The position numbers and the translations under genes were made by a program. The notes beneath the pieces are model-generated. The model searched no databases, had not been told where the DNA came from, and worked only from the letters and a program-made list of their open reading frames with translations. This document shows positions 23,247 through 30,194 of a stretch of DNA of 55,417 bases, in pieces. The DNA lies in NCBI RefSeq assembly GCF_021028995.1, contig NZ_JAJJZG010000018.1, positions 1 to 55,417 on the forward strand, in the 5' to 3' direction. Origin of the DNA: Halobacterium sp. KA-4. GTDB taxonomy: Archaea; Halobacteriota; Halobacteria; Halobacteriales; Halobacteriaceae. Position 1 is the stretch's first letter; each line of letters opens with the position of its first letter.

Positions 23247-23921
23247 CTACTCGCGCATCCCCGGCACTTCGGCTTCCAGCCACTCCCGGAACCACCGCAC
23301 GCGCTTGATGCGCTGGTGGGCGATGGAGTCGGCGGTGTCGCTCTCCACGCGCTCGGCGGCGTTCTCGCCGCGTTCGAGCACGCGGTCGACCATCTCCGCG
23401 GCGTCGACGTGCGTGCGGGCCTCGTACCCCATCCGCAGTAACATCAGCGCCGCGCCGTTCGCGCCCGCCTTGTCGAGGACGTCGGCCTCGATGAGACACC
23501 GCGTCTCCAGCGGCAGTTCCGAGAGGTCGCCCTGGTGGGAGTGGTCGGCGATGGCCGCACACACCTGGTCGACGAACGACGGCGCGAAGTCGCCGTGGGT
23601 CTCCAGGTACTTCCGCGCGATGCGCGCGCCCTCGTCGGCGTGCTCCTCCTGCTCGGCTTCCAGTTTCGCGATGTCGTGGAACAGCGCCGCGACGCGAACG
23701 ACGTCGATGTCCGCGCCCTCCTCGCTCGCGATGCGCTCGCCGAGCTCGACGACGTTACGGATGTGGGTGAAGCGGTACTCCGCGGAGTGCCACGGGTACC
23801 ACCGCATTCGCCCGCCGTCGTCCTCGTTCTCCACGCTCGCTTCGAGGTAGTCGCGGACGAACGCCGCCATCTCGTCGAACTGCGGCTCGGAGACCGGCGA
23901 CTCCTTTATCTCGACGCCCAC
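23247..23921 (-). CDS. HD-domain phosphohydrolase
   Basis: A 224-residue protein with an HD fold: H53 (RFTHIRNV), the HD doublet H82-D83 in ALFHDIAKLE, a later histidine in EEHADEGA, and a conserved aspartate in ADVLDKAGANG. HD proteins of this size (YedJ/uncharacterised archaeal subgroup) hydrolyse nucleotides or phosphoesters with divalent metals; the substrate cannot be assigned. Trp-rich residues (WYPWHS) precede the first histidine. The start at 23921 gives MGVEIKESPV. The upstream gap (23922-24023) has a T-rich stretch (TTTCTCTCTTTAGCC) but no other clear signal. Confidence 0.82.
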   Translation of the reverse strand: MGVEIKESPVSEPQFDEMAAFVRDYLEASVENEDDGGRMRWYPWHSAEYRFTHIRNVVELGERIASEEGADIDVVRVAALFHDIAKLEAEQEEHADEGARIARKYLETHGDFAPSFVDQVCAAIADHSHQGDLSELPLETRCLIEADVLDKAGANGAALMLLRMGYEARTHVDAAEMVDRVLERGENAAERVESDTADSIAHQRIKRVRWFREWLEAEVPGMRE

Positions 23922-24023
23922 AGTCTCACCTCCGTTGGCCGGCGTACACGTACTGTCATTACTACAACGAAGGCTTGTTTCTCTCTTTAGCCTTTTGCAG
24001 GTCTCCCGAGACCGGCCGAACGG

Positions 24024-24332
24024 TCAGTCGAGGTCGTACTCGGCGACCGCCGCCTCGCAGTCCCGCATCGCCTCGAAGCGCTCCTCGTCGGGGTCGTCGA
24101 TGGCGACCGACTCGACCTCCAGCCAGCCATCGTCGTACACCAGCCCCCTCACCCAGTCGTCGGTGCCGAGGATGACGCGTTCGGTGATGACGACGGGCTC
24201 GCGGGTGTCGGCCTCGACGGCGTCCTCGCGGTCGACGGGCACCACCAGCGAGAACGCGTCGGCGTGGTTGAGCGCGGTGACTTCCTGCTGTCGCAGCGGG
24301 CGGTCCGGCAGCGACTCCAGCGTATCGCTCAT
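24024..24332 (-). CDS. conserved haloarchaeal hypothetical protein
   Basis: A 102-residue acidic protein with no membrane segment. It starts MSDTLESLPDRPLRQQEV and contains a probable beta-rich core (FSLVVPVDRED, PVVITERVILGTDDWVRGLVYDDGWLEVESV). No catalytic or metal motif is visible; the single cysteine lies in MRDCEAA near the C-terminus. Codon use and acidity match its neighbours, which supports it being real. I do not recognise the family with confidence. It is transcribed in the same direction as the HD gene and lies 102 bases upstream of it. Confidence 0.6.
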   Translation of the reverse strand: MSDTLESLPDRPLRQQEVTALNHADAFSLVVPVDREDAVEADTREPVVITERVILGTDDWVRGLVYDDGWLEVESVAIDDPDEERFEAMRDCEAAVAEYDLD

Positions 24333-24414
24333 ACGCGCTGGAGGCGGCCGCGACGGTTAGGCCGTTCGCTCTGTGGGCTCCTGAGGCCTATTTATTCACG
24401 ACGGTACAATACAC

Positions 24415-24430
24415 ACAAAACATATATACT
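24415..24430 (+). promoter_or_regulatory. TATA-box region for the small zinc protein gene
   Basis: The 24333-24454 gap is unusually AT-rich near its right side. AAACATATATACT (about 24417-24429) forms a strong TATA-like element about 30 nt before the ATG at 24455, predicting a leader of under 10 nt. A second AT-rich stretch, CTATTTATTC (24387-24396), lies further upstream. Confidence 0.55.
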
Positions 24431-24454
24431 GGCACTTCATCGCCTTCAATCGAG

Positions 24455-24610
24455 ATGCCGCTCTGCCAGAACTGCGAGTCGTTCGTCACCAAAGACTACG
24501 TCCGCGTGTTCACCCCGCCCGGCGTCGAACAGCCACGCGTCTGCCCGGACTGCCCCGACATGGTACGGGACGGTGCGGACGTCCGCGAGGCTCGCGCCAC
24601 CCGGTCGTAA
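24455..24610 (+). CDS. small zinc-finger protein (DUF7563-like)
   Basis: A 51-residue protein starting MPLCQNCESFVTKDYVRVF with two CxxC pairs (C4/C7 and C30/C33 in CPDC), forming a likely single zinc site. It ends in an Arg/Asp-rich tail. Small zinc proteins of this exact shape are widespread in haloarchaea (I recall them as DUF7563), and related one-domain zinc microproteins can have large regulatory effects, but this one's role is unknown. It is short but supported by its strong TATA box, intact cysteines and position. It converges with cspA, 22 bases apart. Confidence 0.8.
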   Translation: MPLCQNCESFVTKDYVRVFTPPGVEQPRVCPDCPDMVRDGADVREARATRS

Positions 24611-24632
24611 CGGCGAAGAATCGACGCGCCCG

Positions 24633-24827
24633 CTACAGGCGCGTGACGTTCGTCGCGCGCGGTCCCTTCTCGCCCTCCTCGATGTCGAACTCGACTTCCT
24701 GACCTTCTTCGAGGTCCGCGCCACCGACGTCCTCCATGTGGAAGAACACGTCGTCGTCGGCGTCCTCGGTCTCGATGAACCCGTACCCCTTCTGGTCGTT
24801 GAAGAAGTCGACGGTGCCGGTTGCCAT
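24633..24827 (-). CDS. cspA: cold-shock domain protein
   Basis: A 64-residue single-domain cold-shock protein, MATGTVDFFNDQKGYGF. RNP1 is KGYGFIE (13-19) and RNP2 is VFFHM (27-31), the single-stranded nucleic acid-binding motifs. It is more acidic than bacterial CspA, as expected in a halophile. The family melts RNA structure and acts as a transcription/translation modulator. The start at 24827 is chosen by homology and by GGAG, 7 nt upstream; a longer in-frame start at 24863 lies at the TATA region. A 20-bp interrupted palindrome lies immediately upstream and partly covers the Shine-Dalgarno. Confidence 0.93.
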   Translation of the reverse strand: MATGTVDFFNDQKGYGFIETEDADDDVFFHMEDVGGADLEEGQEVEFDIEEGEKGPRATNVTRL

Positions 24828-24836
24828 AGTGGGACT

Positions 24837-24856
24837 CCACGAGAGTGCTCTCGTGG
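24837..24856 (-). promoter_or_regulatory. hairpin / interrupted palindrome upstream of cspA overlapping its SD
   Basis: CCACGAGA and TCTCGTGG (8-bp arms, 4-nt centre) form a perfect interrupted palindrome. Read on the minus strand, the last two bases of the 3' arm (GG) are the first two of the GGAG Shine-Dalgarno that sits 7 nt before the ATG. A TATA-like GGTTAAGTG lies at about 24861-24869. If transcription starts above 24856 the mRNA leader would hide half the SD; if it starts near 24840 the element can act only as DNA (operator). Confidence 0.5.
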
Positions 24857-24895
24857 ACGACACTTAACCGCTCTGCCCGCGCCGGGCGTGCGCGG

Positions 24896-26770
24896 CTACT
24901 GCGCGGCGTCGGCGCGCTCGACCAGTCCCACGCCCGTGATTTCGAAGCGGGCGCCGTCCTCGCTGTCCGCGACGCTGACCGACCAGCCGTGCGCGTTCAC
25001 GATTTCCTCGACGATGGCGAGCCCGAACCCGGTGCCGTCGTCGCTGGTCGTGTACCCGTGTCCGAAGACGGCCTCGCGCTCGTCCTCGGGGATGCCCCAG
25101 CCGTCGTCCTCGACGTAGAACCCGTTGCCGTCGTCGAGGCGGCCGACGCGCACCGTGATACCCTCGCCACCGTGTTCCACCGCATTTCTGAAGAGGTTCT
25201 CGAACACCTGCTGGAGGCGGTCGCGGTCGCCACGGACGGCGAATTCGTCGACCACGTCCAGCGTTGCCGACGTGTCGGCGACGCGCGCCCAGCACTGCTC
25301 GGTAACGTCTGTGACGTCGACGTGCTCGCGATCCGAGACTGCCTGTCCTTCCCGGGCAAGCGTCAGCGTGTCCTCGATGAGCGTCTCCATGCGGTCCAGC
25401 GACGCCGAGACCGCTTCGAGGTGTTCGCCGTCGCGCTCCTCGCGAGCGAGCGCCAGCCGGCCACTGGCGACGTTCAGCGGCGCTCGCAGGTCGTGGGAGA
25501 CGATGGTCGCGAATGCCTCGAGGCGCTCGTTCTGGCGCTCCAGTTCCTCCGTGCGCTCACGGAGTTGCTGCTCGGACTCCAGACGCGTGAGCGCCTCCCG
25601 CGCGTGGCCCGCCAGCAGTTCCGCCAATTCGCGGTCCGTCGCGCCGAACGCTTCCGGCTCGCGCGAGACCGCCTGGAACGTCCCGATGTCCGCAATCGGC
25701 GTCGTCAACGCCGACCGATACTCGGGGTCCGCGGGCGTAATCTCGAACTTCCGGAGGTCGTCGACGACGATGGTCTCCTGGCGCTTGTACGCCCGCGTCG
25801 CGAACGTATCCTCCTCCAGCGGCGTCACCTCCCAGTAGCCCTCCGTGTCTGCGTCCAGCGACCACGCCGCCTGCACGAGCGCGTCGTCGTCGTCGTAGAC
25901 GTCCACCGCCACCAGGTCGAAATCGAGGATGTCCTCGGCGGCGTCCACGAGAATCTCGTACACCTCGTCTTCGGTGTCCGCCGCCTCCAGGTCCGTCGCC
26001 GCGTCGTGCAGCGCCGCCAGCGCCTCCCCGCGCTCCCGGTTCTGCGTGATGTCGCGCACGGTACAGACGAGTTCGTCGTTCTCCGTCAGCGCCAGCGTGT
26101 GGTCCTCGACGAACGTCTCGCCGTCCGCCCGCAGCCCCGTCGTCTGCCCGCTCCACACGCCGGCCTCCCTGACCTGCGGGAGGATTTCGTCCTCGACGAG
26201 CGACACGGCGTCATCCGGGTACAGCACCCGCCAGTGCTCGCCGACGAGGTCCGCGCGCTCGTAGCCGTAGAGGTCGGCGTACGCCTCGTTCACGTAGATG
26301 AACTCGCCGTCCTCGTCGAGGATGCTGATGCCCTCCTTCGCGGCCTCGATGGCGTCCAACTGCCGCTGCCGCTGGGACTTCGCGCGCGCCGTGTCGACGT
26401 AGTTCAGCACGCGGTTCGCCAGAATCGTGTACTGGTCGGTGCCAGCCTCCTTCTGGAGGTAGTCGGTCGCACCTGCCGAAATCGCTTCGCTGGCGACTTC
26501 TTCGCTACCCTTCCCCGTGAACAGCACGAACGGTAACTCGGGGTACTCCTCCCGCACGGCTTCGAGGAACTCGATGCCGTTCTGCCCCGGCATGTCGAAG
26601 TCCGAAACGACGCAGTCGATGTCTTCGTCGGCGAGTATCGAGTGTGCGTCGCTGGCGTTCGAGGCGGTCACCACCTCGATGCGGTCGTCCTCGCGTTCGA
26701 GGAATTCGCCCGCCATCTCCGCGAACCCGGGCTCGTCGTCGACGTGGAGCACGCGGATGGAGTCAGTCAT
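24896..26770 (-). CDS. histidine kinase with N-terminal receiver, PAS and GAF domains
   Basis: A 624-residue soluble signalling protein. The order is REC (1-120; phosphoacceptor D57 in VVSDFDMPG, K107), PAS (about 135-245), GAF (about 250-395), HisKA (about 405-475; phosphorylatable H426 in IVSHDLRAPLN) and HATPase_c (about 510-615; N box NLFRNAVEH, G boxes DDGWGIP and GTGFGL). All catalytic residues are present. No membrane segment exists, so the signal is cytoplasmic. Hybrid kinases with N-terminal receivers are typical of haloarchaea; the upstream kinase feeding D57 and the output are unknown. It lies alone, between cspA and tRNA-Gln. Confidence 0.9.
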   Translation of the reverse strand: MTDSIRVLHVDDEPGFAEMAGEFLEREDDRIEVVTASNASDAHSILADEDIDCVVSDFDMPGQNGIEFLEAVREEYPELPFVLFTGKGSEEVASEAISAGATDYLQKEAGTDQYTILANRVLNYVDTARAKSQRQRQLDAIEAAKEGISILDEDGEFIYVNEAYADLYGYERADLVGEHWRVLYPDDAVSLVEDEILPQVREAGVWSGQTTGLRADGETFVEDHTLALTENDELVCTVRDITQNRERGEALAALHDAATDLEAADTEDEVYEILVDAAEDILDFDLVAVDVYDDDDALVQAAWSLDADTEGYWEVTPLEEDTFATRAYKRQETIVVDDLRKFEITPADPEYRSALTTPIADIGTFQAVSREPEAFGATDRELAELLAGHAREALTRLESEQQLRERTEELERQNERLEAFATIVSHDLRAPLNVASGRLALAREERDGEHLEAVSASLDRMETLIEDTLTLAREGQAVSDREHVDVTDVTEQCWARVADTSATLDVVDEFAVRGDRDRLQQVFENLFRNAVEHGGEGITVRVGRLDDGNGFYVEDDGWGIPEDEREAVFGHGYTTSDDGTGFGLAIVEEIVNAHGWSVSVADSEDGARFEITGVGLVERADAAQ

Positions 26771-26865
26771 TATCCTCGGTAGGGGCTACAGATTAACGGG
26801 TTTGCTGGTCTGCTCGCTTCGAAGCACGACGTCCCTTTAGTTCTTCACGTCGCCGCGAAAATCTC

Positions 26866-26905
26866 GGTAGCGGGTTCGGTTCGTTGCTCTGCTACCGGGT
26901 TCAAA
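26866..26905. other. inverted repeat in the gap between kinase gene and tRNA-Gln
   Basis: CGGTAGC and GCTACCG form a 7-bp inverted repeat with a loop of about 20 bases, in the 177-bp gap 26771-26947. It could be a terminator for tRNA-Gln transcription reading leftward, or part of the kinase promoter; the kinase ATG is at 26770 and AT-rich CAGATTAACGGG lies about 20 nt upstream of it. Nothing else stands out in this gap. Confidence 0.3.
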
Positions 26906-26947
26906 GTAGTGGAGAACGACACCCAAGCCGTATAAGAAAATTGACAA

Positions 26948-27049
26948 TAGTCCCGGGCGGATTCGAACCGCCGTCATAGGCTGTCTTTCCGGTACGCAAA
27001 CCCGCACCGGTCCAAAGGCCCATATGATTGGCCACTACACCACGGGACT
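26948..27049 (-). tRNA. tRNA-Gln (UUG) with a short intron
   Basis: Read on the minus strand, acceptor AGTCCCG (27049-27043) pairs with CGGGACT (26955-26949), with discriminator A. The anticodon loop CTTTGGA holds anticodon TTG. Exon 1 spans 27049-27012 and exon 2 26982-26948; together they make a normal 73-nt tRNA with T arm GGCGG-TTCGAAT-CCGCC. About 29 nt (26983-27011) interrupt the gene after position 37, the usual archaeal site, and can form the bulge-helix-bulge cut by the splicing endonuclease. From memory, Haloferax tRNA-Gln(UUG) has a similar-sized intron. The exact splice points are uncertain by 1-2 nt. Confidence 0.88.
26983..27011 (-). other. tRNA-Gln intron (about 29 nt)
   Basis: Intron between G37 and A38 of tRNA-Gln. 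It contains CCGGT...ACCGG arms (minus strand), which pair to make the central helix of a bulge-helix-bulge substrate. It is too short to code for anything. Confidence 0.75.
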
Positions 27050-27090
27050 GCATTCGACGGTAACCGGCGGGCACACAATAAGATTGCTCT

Positions 27091-27834
27091 TCACGGATTC
27101 CAAGAGGGGAGCGCCACGTCACCGTCCTCGACGCGACGGTGACACGACCGACAGAGACAGACCACGTTCTCTAGGTGGTGGGCGTCCTCGGGGTCATCGA
27201 AATCCCGAACGCGGTCGAGGTGATGGACGTCCGGCTTCCGACCCAGTTCCTCGACCCCGGCGCCGCAGTTCTGGCACTCGTACTCGTCACGAACCAGTGC
27301 CGCACGCCGGACTTGCCACCACGAGGAACCATAGGGAATCGTCCCACCCTCCCACTGGTGGTGGGACTCCCCGACGACGTTCTCTGACAGCCACTCACCG
27401 TAACATTCGAGGTCGCAGAACTCTCCGTACGACGCCGACTCGACGCGTGATGGGTGCCGTTCTAACGTCTCTCCACAGTATTCACACTCGACTTCGACGT
27501 GCGGGACAGGCAAACTTTCGCCGGGGAGTAGACCGTCCGCGTCCTCGACGCACCCCGAACAGTAGACGCCGTCCCTGTTCGACGGGTAGTAGTCGAAGGT
27601 GTCGCCGCACTGCTCGCACTCGGTCGTCTCTTTCGCACCGCTGTAGTTCCCGTTTTTCTCCCCCGCCTGAGAGTAGCAGTCGTCGCAGTACGTGCGCCGC
27701 GACTTCGGGTCGTAGAATTCAGTACCACAGTCCGCACAGGTCCGGTTCGGGAGTGGTTCGTCGTGGACTTTCGTATGGTGCTGGCGCATCCCTCGCTCCG
27801 TCGAGAGCGCCTTCCCGCAGGTCGGGCAGTCCAT
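27091..27834 (-). CDS. HNH endonuclease with N-terminal C2H2 finger and several CxxC zinc knuckles
   Basis: A 247-residue protein. Residues 3-24 are a C2H2 finger (C3, C6, H19, H24). CxxC pairs follow at 33/36, 50/53, 73/76, 92/95 and 117/120, with C140/C144 completing further zinc knuckles. The HNH domain occupies about 180-240: CQNC (187-190), VHHLD (H204, H205), LENVVCLCRSCHRR with N223 and ligands C228, C231. The active site looks intact, so it is a probable metal-dependent DNA nuclease. Such proteins are free-standing homing endonucleases or defence nucleases in haloarchaea; target unknown. It lies 41 bases from a tRNA gene, is transcribed in the same direction, and its base composition is less GC-rich than its neighbours. 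Confidence 0.82.
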   Translation of the reverse strand: MDCPTCGKALSTERGMRQHHTKVHDEPLPNRTCADCGTEFYDPKSRRTYCDDCYSQAGEKNGNYSGAKETTECEQCGDTFDYYPSNRDGVYCSGCVEDADGLLPGESLPVPHVEVECEYCGETLERHPSRVESASYGEFCDLECYGEWLSENVVGESHHQWEGGTIPYGSSWWQVRRAALVRDEYECQNCGAGVEELGRKPDVHHLDRVRDFDDPEDAHHLENVVCLCRSCHRRVEDGDVALPSWNP

Positions 27835-27886
27835 ACGGACGCCACGCGCGGACCCGACTAGAAATTTAGCCCACTTAAAGAACCGC

Positions 27887-28321
27887 TCAGTCGTCGGCTT
27901 CGATGCCTTCCTCGACGAGCAGGCCGCAGGCGTCGGCTTCCGCGTCGAAGCACTCCGGACACTGCGGCTCGCGGTCGATAATCATGTCGAGGCGGTCCGC
28001 GACCGTCTCGTCGATGACTGGCTCCAGTTGTCGGGCTTCCGCGCGGAAGTCGTCGACGTCGAGGACGTTCGCGAGGAAGCGTTCGAGGATGCAGTACGTC
28101 TGCAGCGCCTCGCGGGCGCGGGCTTCGCCGTCGTCGGTGACGGTCGCACCTTTGTACTTCTCGTGGGCGACGAGCCCGCGGTCTTCGAGTTTCCCCACCA
28201 TCTCGTTGACGCTCGCCGGGCTGACGCCGAGGCGGTCGGCGAGCTCGCCGGTCGCCGCCGGGCCATCTTCGAGCTGCTCGACGAGGAAAATCGTCTTCAA
28301 GTACTGGTCGGCAGTATTCAC
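27887..28321 (-). CDS. DtxR-family regulator (SirR-like) with degenerate metal site and Cys cluster
   Basis: A 144-residue regulator: winged helix (GVSPASVNEMVGKLEDRGLVAHEKYKG) plus a short helical domain, without the C-terminal SH3 domain of the paralogue 7 kb away. By alignment (numbering from this start), the DtxR ligands are replaced: Met10 by Gln6, Cys102 by Arg97, His106 by Pro101; only Glu100 remains. The C-terminus instead has CPECFDAEADAC, three cysteines that could bind Zn, Fe or an Fe-S cluster. The GTG at 28321 is preferred over the in-frame GTG at 28330 because GGAGGTG (28328-28334) lies 6 nt upstream. It follows a ferritin-like gene, and the suf operon is next. Confidence 0.85.
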   Translation of the reverse strand: MNTADQYLKTIFLVEQLEDGPAATGELADRLGVSPASVNEMVGKLEDRGLVAHEKYKGATVTDDGEARAREALQTYCILERFLANVLDVDDFRAEARQLEPVIDETVADRLDMIIDREPQCPECFDAEADACGLLVEEGIEADD

Positions 28322-28327
28322 GCGACA

Positions 28328-28334
28328 CACCTCC
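28328..28334 (-). promoter_or_regulatory. Shine-Dalgarno that fixes the start of the SirR-like gene
   Basis: GGAGGTG on the minus strand, 6 nt before the GTG at 28321, is a strong match to the archaeal 16S tail. The alternative upstream GTG (28330) is part of the SD itself, so it cannot be the main start. Confidence 0.65.
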
Positions 28335-28358
28335 GCTGTGGGGTCGGTTGTTCCGTGC

Positions 28359-28853
28359 TCATGCGCGGGCCTCCATCAGTTTCGCGACCTCTTCGACGCC
28401 CTCGGCTTCCGCGTGGCGGATGTCCCGGAGCGTCTCCAGGACCGCCTCGCGGTCGACGCCGAACGTGGCGTCGCTGGCTTCGACGGCGTCGATGAGGTCG
28501 TCGTAGAATTTGTACGCGGTCTCCTCGCCGTGGAGCTGGTCGTAGAGTACGCCGTCGAAGTCCTCCGGGCCGGTCTGCCCGTAGCTTCCCGCGACGAGCT
28601 CTTTGACATCCTCGAAAGGGATGCTGTCGGCGTCAAGGTCCTCGACGAGCGATTCGAGTCGGCGGCGGTGTTCGGCGGACTCCGCGCTGGCCTCCGAGAG
28701 CAGCTCCTCGATGGCTTCGTCGCGCTCCTCGACGGGCAGCGACTGGTAGTGTCTGTGCGCGCGGGCCTCCACGACCTCTTCGAGCACGATGCCGATCTGG
28801 AGGAGGCGCGCGAGCTGGTCGTCGGAGTCGACGCGGGCCGCGACCGAACTCAC
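28359..28853 (-). CDS. ferritin-like / rubrerythrin-fold protein
   Basis: A 164-residue, mostly helical acidic protein with the ferritin-like pattern of metal-ligating residues: Glu in VLEEVVEARAHRHY, ExxH in SAEHRRR, Glu in HGEETAYKFYDDL, and a last helix with RHAEAEGVEEV. It could store iron or act as a peroxide-reducing di-iron protein; the exact reaction is unknown. The GTG at 28853 is chosen because GAGGTG (28860-28865) lies 6 nt upstream, the same spacing as in the next gene. A TATA-like GGTTTAAGTCC at about 28910-28920 gives a leader of about 35 nt. It is co-transcribed with the SirR-like gene, 37 bases downstream. Confidence 0.8.
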   Translation of the reverse strand: MSSVAARVDSDDQLARLLQIGIVLEEVVEARAHRHYQSLPVEERDEAIEELLSEASAESAEHRRRLESLVEDLDADSIPFEDVKELVAGSYGQTGPEDFDGVLYDQLHGEETAYKFYDDLIDAVEASDATFGVDREAVLETLRDIRHAEAEGVEEVAKLMEARA

Positions 28854-28859
28854 GGCGTA

Positions 28860-28865
28860 CACCTC
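28860..28865 (-). promoter_or_regulatory. Shine-Dalgarno that fixes the ferritin-like start
   Basis: GAGGTG on the minus strand, 6 nt before the GTG at 28853. The other in-frame GTG (28862) lies inside this SD. This gene and its downstream partner are leadered, unlike many leaderless genes in the window. Confidence 0.55.
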
Positions 28866-28969
28866 GACGGCGGTACTCCGGTCATACTACTCGTAACTGA
28901 GAGAGAAGCGGACTTAAACCGTTCCCTCCGACGACGGCGCGACAGTGGCCGTCCTCAGAGCGCGAACGC

Positions 28970-30193
28970 CTACTGCAGGCGCTCGTGGATGCGCGTCTGG
29001 AGGTCCTCGCGGAGCTCCTCGACTTCGACTTCCTCGAGCACCGGCACGAAGAAGCCCTCGACGAGCATGTCCGTGGCGAGCTGCTCGGGGACGCCGCGGT
29101 TCTCCATGTAGAACAGCGTCTCCTCGTCGACCTGACCGACGGTCGCGGAGTGGCTGGCCTCGGTGTCGTGGTTGTTGATGATGAGCTTCGGGGAGGCGTC
29201 GGCCTCGCTCTCGTCGCTCAGCATCAGCGTGTTCTCGCGCTGGTAGCTGGAGGTGTCCCAGGCGTCTTCGCCGACGTCCTGGACGCCCTCGTACACCGAG
29301 CGCGCGTCGTCGTCGATGACGCCGCGCGTGACGAGGTCGGCGGTCGTGTGTTCGCCGCGGTGCCAGACCTTCGAGTCGAGGTCGAAGTGCTGGCCGTCGT
29401 GGCCGAAGAACGCGCCGACAATCTTCGTCTCACTGGAGTCACCGTTGAGTTCCGTGGAGACGCTCGTCTTCGTCAGGCGGCTGCCGAGGTTGCCCTCGAT
29501 CCAGTCGACCGTGCTGTAGGTGGTCGCGTCGCCGCGCTTGACGGTGTAGTTGTACGTGTCCTCGTCGAAGTCCTGCAGGCTCCCGTACTGGACGTAGGAG
29601 TTCTCGCCCGCGTCGACTTCGACGACGCCGGAGTAGTACCGGCCGTCGTCGACGGCTTCGGCGTCGTCGCTCGTGTCCTGGCGCTCCAGGATGGTCACCG
29701 AGGAGTTGCTTTCGGTGACGACGAGCGTGTAGTTGAACAGCGACCGGGAGGTCATTGACGTCCGAATCTTCACGTCCTCGGCGTCGACGCCGGCGGGCAC
29801 GTAGACGACCGTGCCGGTCGTGAACAGCGCCGTCGACAGCGCGGTCAGGCGGTTCTGCTGCGGGTCGACGATGCTGCCGAAGTGCTCCTCGACGAGTTCG
29901 GCGAGGTCATCGTCCTGCAGGGCCTCGTGGAACGACGCGACTTCGACGTCCTCGGGGCCGACCTGGTCTTTCTGCTCGGTCTGGGTGAGTGGGTCGACCA
30001 GCGCCTCGAAGTCGAGGTCCTCAAGGTTCGTCCACTTGCGGCCGGGCGTCTCGATGACGCTCGGATAGTCGAGGTCTTCGAGCGCGTCGAGGGCGTCCAG
30101 TCGCGTCTGGAGCAGCCACTCGGGCTCGTCGTGCTCGTCGGCGAGCTGTCGTACGGTCTCTTCGCTGATGTCCTGGTGCAGTTGGGTGCTCAT
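28970..30193 (-). CDS. sufD: Fe-S cluster assembly protein SufD
   Basis: A 407-residue protein, the last gene of the sufCBD operon. It has the SufBD beta-helix core (TGTVVYVPAGVDAEDVKIRT, DSKVWHRGEHTTADLVTRGVI) and the C-terminal helical domain ending in VEVEELREDLQTRIHERLQ. A conserved histidine-containing stretch (NHDTEASHSATVGQVDEETLFYMENRG) matches the SufD/SufB C-terminal motif. SufD pairs with SufB and with the ATPase SufC to build [4Fe-4S] clusters in the cytoplasm. It starts 1 base after the SufB gene ends, so the two are coupled. The start at 30193 is set by the MSTQLHQDIS beginning. Confidence 0.92.
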   Translation of the reverse strand: MSTQLHQDISEETVRQLADEHDEPEWLLQTRLDALDALEDLDYPSVIETPGRKWTNLEDLDFEALVDPLTQTEQKDQVGPEDVEVASFHEALQDDDLAELVEEHFGSIVDPQQNRLTALSTALFTTGTVVYVPAGVDAEDVKIRTSMTSRSLFNYTLVVTESNSSVTILERQDTSDDAEAVDDGRYYSGVVEVDAGENSYVQYGSLQDFDEDTYNYTVKRGDATTYSTVDWIEGNLGSRLTKTSVSTELNGDSSETKIVGAFFGHDGQHFDLDSKVWHRGEHTTADLVTRGVIDDDARSVYEGVQDVGEDAWDTSSYQRENTLMLSDESEADASPKLIINNHDTEASHSATVGQVDEETLFYMENRGVPEQLATDMLVEGFFVPVLEEVEVEELREDLQTRIHERLQ

Positions 30194-30194
30194 G

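Noticed and set aside
26948-27049. tRNA-Gln as an attachment site of an integrated element
   Set aside because: No second copy of the tRNA 3' end was seen within the window and there is no integrase gene; the neighbouring nuclease is on the 5' side.
27091-27834. HNH nuclease as an intron-encoded protein
   Set aside because: The tRNA intron is 29 nt and the nuclease gene lies outside it, so it is not encoded within the intron.
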